Assembly (NCBI RefSeq): GCF_000255295.1
Contig: NC_017030.1
Coordinates: forward strand, 7,476,328 to 7,540,327
Direction of reading: 5' to 3'
DNA length: 64,000 nucleotides
Source of the DNA: Corallococcus coralloides DSM 2259
GTDB lineage: Bacteria > Myxococcota > Myxococcia > Myxococcales > Myxococcaceae
Positions 61,199 to 64,000 of this stretch are shown piece after piece (positions within the stretch are counted from its first letter, which is position 1; every line of letters begins with the position of its first letter). The notes below the pieces were generated by a model. That model saw nothing but the letters and a program-made list of their open reading frames with translations, was not told where the DNA came from and made no database searches. A program made the position numbers and the translations under genes.

Positions 61199-61768
61199 AT
61201 GTCGCAGCGTCATCTCGTGCCGGGGTTGTTGCTGGTGGCTCTCGTTACTGCCTGCGCATCGTCCCCTCCGGTGGAACCGCGAAGGCAGCCGCCTCCCAGG
61301 ATCCTCTTGGAGTCGCCCCTCGCGTTGTTGCTCGAGAACTACCAGGAGCTGGGGCTGAGCACCGACCAGCTGATCAAGATAGGCCAGCGGGACGAAGCGC
61401 TGACCGTGGCCAACAAGCCCCTGCGTGAAGAACTCCGGGCCATCTGGACCCCTCCCATGGGAGGCAATCCGCCGCCGGGAGCCATGCCTGTCAGGGTCGG
61501 CCCCGCGGGCCGGGGAGGCCGGCCTCCGTACAGGCCTCCGGCCCAACCTCCCGCCCCCTTGAGCGAAGAAGCGCTGAAGCGGCAACAGCTCCTGCTCCAG
61601 GCGATGGAGGACAACGAGACGGTGGCATACCGCGAGGTCGAAGCCCTCCTGGAGGAGCCGCAGAAGGAGAAAGCACGAGCGCTGGTCGAGAAGCAGCGTG
61701 AAGAGCGGGCTCGCGCACGGGAGTCGATGCAGAAAACCCCCGAAGCCCCACCCGAGACGGAGTCCTGA
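61199..61768 (+). CDS. Small lipoprotein, Pro-rich
   Basis: A 189-residue protein with lipobox (ALVTAC, Cys19). The mature part has a Pro/Arg-rich centre (GRPPYRPPAQPP) and a helical Glu/Lys-rich C-terminus (about 120-189) like those of LTXXQ/Spy-type periplasmic proteins. AGGAGG ribosome site before the ATG. No family confirmed. Confidence 0.65.
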   Translation: MSQRHLVPGLLLVALVTACASSPPVEPRRQPPPRILLESPLALLLENYQELGLSTDQLIKIGQRDEALTVANKPLREELRAIWTPPMGGNPPPGAMPVRVGPAGRGGRPPYRPPAQPPAPLSEEALKRQQLLLQAMEDNETVAYREVEALLEEPQKEKARALVEKQREERARARESMQKTPEAPPETES

Positions 61769-61851
61769 AGGCTTCTTGGCGCAGGCCGCTTCACCACGCG
61801 TGACGTCCCTCCCACGCGCCAGGGGAAATGGGGCGCCCGCGACTCACACCG

Positions 61852-61868
61852 GTATCACCCGGTGATAC
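61852..61868. promoter_or_regulatory. Perfect 17-bp palindrome upstream of the lanthipeptide precursor gene
   Basis: GTATCACC and GGTGATAC are perfect inverted arms around one central base, 20 bp before a candidate -35 box. Form and position suit a regulator operator for the lanthipeptide locus. Confidence 0.5.
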
Positions 61869-61887
61869 ATGAAAAGGCTGGAGACGT

Positions 61888-61917
61888 TTGAAGCAACCGG
61901 AGTTCGCGGGCTAGCCT
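61888..61917 (+). promoter_or_regulatory. Candidate sigma-70 promoter of the precursor gene
   Basis: TTGAAG (61888-61893) and TAGCCT (61912-61917) with an 18-bp spacer, 31 bp before the precursor ATG. Moderate matches. Confidence 0.35.
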
Positions 61918-61948
61918 GGAAGCGCCGTCAAAAAGGAGGCGGCCCAAC

Positions 61949-62176
61949 ATGATGACCCCCGACATGATCATCCGCGCCTGGAAGGACCCGTCGTTCCGCG
62001 AGAGCCTCACCGCCGAGCAGCGCGCCCAGCTGCCCGCGAACCCCTCCGGCGCGACGCTGAACGAGCTGAGCGAGACCGAGCTGATGGATGTGGTCGGCGG
62101 CAGGATCGACATCGGCTTCACCGCCACCAACTCCTGTGAGTACATCTGCACCAACCTGACGTTCTCCCTGTGCTGA
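61949..62176 (+). CDS. Class II lanthipeptide precursor, mersacidin/lichenicidin type
   Basis: A 75-residue peptide. The leader (1-51) has the family pattern IIRAWKDPSFRESLTAEQRA and NELSETELMDVVGG, ending in the Gly-Gly that AMS/LanT proteases cut. The core (52-75, starting RIDIGFTAT) holds Cys63, Cys67 and Cys75 and six Ser/Thr (58, 60, 62, 68, 71, 73), enough for up to three lanthionine rings, none yet assigned. AAAAGGAGG precedes the ATG; a second ATG follows at once. A LanM gene lies 116 bp downstream. Core sequence is, to my knowledge, not one of the well-known lantibiotics. Confidence 0.9.
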   Translation: MMTPDMIIRAWKDPSFRESLTAEQRAQLPANPSGATLNELSETELMDVVGGRIDIGFTATNSCEYICTNLTFSLC

Positions 62177-62227
62177 TGGACGGTGTGTGACGGGCGGCCC
62201 CCACGGGGAGTCGTCTCGTTCCACCCG

Positions 62228-62263
62228 AGGCGCGAGGGCTCCGGTCCTCGCGCCTGTCTTTTT
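62228..62263 (+). terminator. Rho-independent terminator between precursor and LanM genes
   Basis: AGGCGCGAGG and CCTCGCGCCT form a 10-bp perfect stem with an 8-nt loop, followed by GTCTTTTT. It should stop most transcripts after the precursor, so precursor would exceed synthetase. Confidence 0.9.
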
Positions 62264-62292
62264 CGACGTCCAGACGGACGTGCAGGGCGTGC

Positions 62293-64000
62293 ATGCGAGT
62301 GGGCTCGAAGATGGGTGCGTGGGAGCGGGCTGCCTTCCTCCATGAGCGGGAGGCCGAAGGAGAGGCCCCTTCCGCCCCGGCGCTCCAGCAGGCCGAGTCG
62401 CGCCACCAGGCGTGGCGGCGCAGCACGCTGGGGGATGAGGCGTCCTTCGACGAGCGGCTTCGCGGCGTGGGGCTGGACGCGGCGGCCTTCGTGCGCAGGC
62501 TCGCCGGAAGCGCCCCGCGGCCGGAAGCGCTGACGTGGCTGCCGCTCCTGGAAGAGGTGCTGGCGGACGGCGCGGCCGACATCGCCCTCCCCTCTCCCGT
62601 GGACTCGGGTCCACGGATGCGCGTGCCGTCCCTGACGCGCCGGTTCCTCCAACTGGGATTGCGCCGGCTGCGGACCGGCGTGGAGGCCTTGGCCGCCCGG
62701 ACCGGGTGTGCCCCCGACGCGTTGCTGGACGCGCGCGCCGAAGCCTGGCTCATGGACGCGCTGGAGCAGCGGCTGATACAGACCGCGACCCGGTCGCTGG
62801 TGCTGGAGCTCAACGTGGCCCGGCTGCGCGGAGAGCTGCAGGGCGAAACGCCCCAGGCGCGCTTCGAGCACTTCGCCCTGCGCCACCTGGAAGTCCCGGG
62901 CCGGCTCGCCGCGTTCCTGGCGGAGTACCCGGTGCTGGCGCGGCTCCTGGTGACGGCCCTGGAGCGCTGGACCCGGACGAGCCTGGAGCTGCTGACACAT
63001 CTGGCGGAGGACCGGGAGGCCCTGGTGGCAGTGCTCGGCGCGGGGGTGGATCCGGGACCGCTCGTGGAGGCTCGCACCGGCGCGGGAGACCTGCACCGCG
63101 AGGGCCGCAGCGTGGCGCTGCTGACCTTCCGCTCCGGCCTGCGGGTCGTCTACAAGCCGCGGTCGCTGGAGGTCGAGTCGCGCTACCAGGACCTGCTGGA
63201 ACAGCTGGAGCGCTGGGGGCTGCGCCATCCCCATCGCCGGCTGAAGGTGCTGACGCGCGCGTCGCATGGCTGGGTGGAGCACGTCGAGACCGGCGGGTGC
63301 GACGACCGCGACGCCGTGGCGCGCTTCTACTGGCGGCAGGGCAGCCACCTGGCGCTGGTGTACCTGCTGCGCGGGGTGGACCTGCACTCCGGCAACCTCC
63401 TCGCCGCCGGGGAGCTCCCCGTCCTGGTGGACCTGGAGGGACTCTTCCACCAGCTGCCCGCCCCACGCGCTGACGACACGGCGGCGTCCCGCGCCGTGCT
63501 CTTCCTGGAGCGCTCCGTGATCAGCAGCGGCCTGCTGCCCACGCTCATGTTTGGCAGGGAGGGCCGGGCCGGAGTGGAGCTGAGCGGTCTGGGCGGCGAG
63601 GCAGGTCAGCTCTTCCCTCACGCCACGCCCACGCTGGAGGACCGGGCCCGGGACACGCTGCACGTCGTCCGCCGGCAGCCGACCACGGCGGCGGCCCACA
63701 ACCGCCCGCTGCTCCAGGGCCGGCCCGTGGACGCCACGGCGTTCGGGGCAAGCATCGAGGAGGGCTTCCAGGAGACCTACGCGTTGCTGCTCCAGCATCG
63801 CGAGAAGGTCGCACGGACACTCGAGGGGTTCCGCGACGTGGAGGTGCGCCACATCGCGCGGGCGACGATGCGCTACGGCTTCCTCCTCCAGGAGGGCCTG
63901 CACCCGGACTTCCTGCGCGACGCGCTCGACCGGGACCAGCTGCTCGACAAGCTGTGGGCGGAGGTCCGCGTGCGCCCCTCGCTGGCGGGGCTGACGCACT
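62293..64000 (+). CDS. Class II lanthipeptide synthetase LanM (5' part)
   Basis: An open frame of 569 codons running off the window end. It matches the dehydratase half of LanM: TFRSGLRVVYKPRSLEVE, then GVDLHSGNLLAAGELPVLVDLEGLF, the active-site region of the DUF4135 kinase-like domain, then HNRPLLQGRPVD. LanM phosphorylates and dehydrates Ser/Thr of the precursor and its C-terminal cyclase, beyond the window, adds Cys thiols. The start is 62293 or 62311 (both in frame, both with poor ribosome sites). Its position next to a precursor makes the assignment firm. Confidence 0.93.
   Translation, partial: MRVGSKMGAWERAAFLHEREAEGEAPSAPALQQAESRHQAWRRSTLGDEASFDERLRGVGLDAAAFVRRLAGSAPRPEALTWLPLLEEVLADGAADIALPSPVDSGPRMRVPSLTRRFLQLGLRRLRTGVEALAARTGCAPDALLDARAEAWLMDALEQRLIQTATRSLVLELNVARLRGELQGETPQARFEHFALRHLEVPGRLAAFLAEYPVLARLLVTALERWTRTSLELLTHLAEDREALVAVLGAGVDPGPLVEARTGAGDLHREGRSVALLTFRSGLRVVYKPRSLEVESRYQDLLEQLERWGLRHPHRRLKVLTRASHGWVEHVETGGCDDRDAVARFYWRQGSHLALVYLLRGVDLHSGNLLAAGELPVLVDLEGLFHQLPAPRADDTAASRAVLFLERSVISSGLLPTLMFGREGRAGVELSGLGGEAGQLFPHATPTLEDRARDTLHVVRRQPTTAAAHNRPLLQGRPVDATAFGASIEEGFQETYALLLQHREKVARTLEGFRDVEVRHIARATMRYGFLLQEGLHPDFLRDALDRDQLLDKLWAEVRVRPSLAGLTH

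Noticed and set aside
61855..63999. A 714-codon minus-strand frame
   Set aside because: Covers the lanthipeptide precursor and LanM genes in antisense; those have clear family motifs and this frame has none.

Overview
The window is about 64 kb of GC-rich chromosome that looks like a myxobacterium of the Myxococcaceae (Myxococcus/Corallococcus type). The grounds are the very high GC and GC3, many lipoproteins with Asp/Gly-rich linkers, beta-propeller and kelch-type surface proteins, a Ser/Thr kinase with TPRs translationally coupled to an ECF sigma factor, an NtrC-type two-component pair, and several secreted peptidases. Species cannot be fixed from the sequence alone. No rRNA, tRNA, CRISPR array or replication origin was recognised.

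Layout. 0-8.5 kb (mostly minus strand): protealysin-like M4 peptidase, a thioesterase plus hydroxyacid-oxoacid transhydrogenase pair, a propeller lipoprotein, and an HlyD/ATPase/permease ABC-2 exporter operon joined by ATGA overlaps. 8.8-11.5 kb: sensor kinase and sigma-54 activator. 11.5-14.3 kb: IS5-type transposase remnant and a lower-GC tyrosinase-like protein with near-identical 138-bp repeats. 14.3-18.2 kb: orphan Imm5-like protein, lipoproteins, an AAC(3)-family acetyltransferase and a beta-helix protein. 18.3-22.3 kb: a two-subunit molybdenum hydroxylase with unusual features. 22.3-28.9 kb: VIT/vWA lipoprotein, methyltransferase, MocR regulator and a DUF2917 gene. 28.9-31.7 kb: a metNIQ methionine importer with a structured leader. 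32.3-36.6 kb: a class 3 lipase and an 838-residue protein carrying a rearranged OTU protease-like region and a deaminase-like region. 36.7-40.8 kb: TetR/hydrolase pair and a secreted subtilase. 41.3-46.1 kb: a graveyard of broken genes (ferritin-like, IS3, outer-membrane barrel, discoidin-like) around a matrixin with seven 117-bp repeats. 46.4-48.9 kb: trigger-factor-like chaperone plus a Pro/Ala/Gly-rich protein, flanked by G-poor DNA. 49.5-59.1 kb: kinase/ECF pair, coiled-coil protein, kelch lipoprotein and M28 peptidase. 59.1-64 kb: ABC remnant, lipoproteins, RluA-like synthase, and a class II lanthipeptide locus (precursor, terminator, LanM) running off the window end.

How the genes work together. 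Three sets look functionally joined: the methionine ABC importer, the exporter operon, and the lanthipeptide precursor with its synthetase. The most unusual candidates are the OTU/deaminase protein beside the lipase, the chaperone/Gly-zipper pair in its compositional island, and the Mo-hydroxylase whose small subunit has a C-terminal YceI-like extension and a Cys-to-Ser change in a cluster motif. All functions are inferred by reading motifs; no searches were run.
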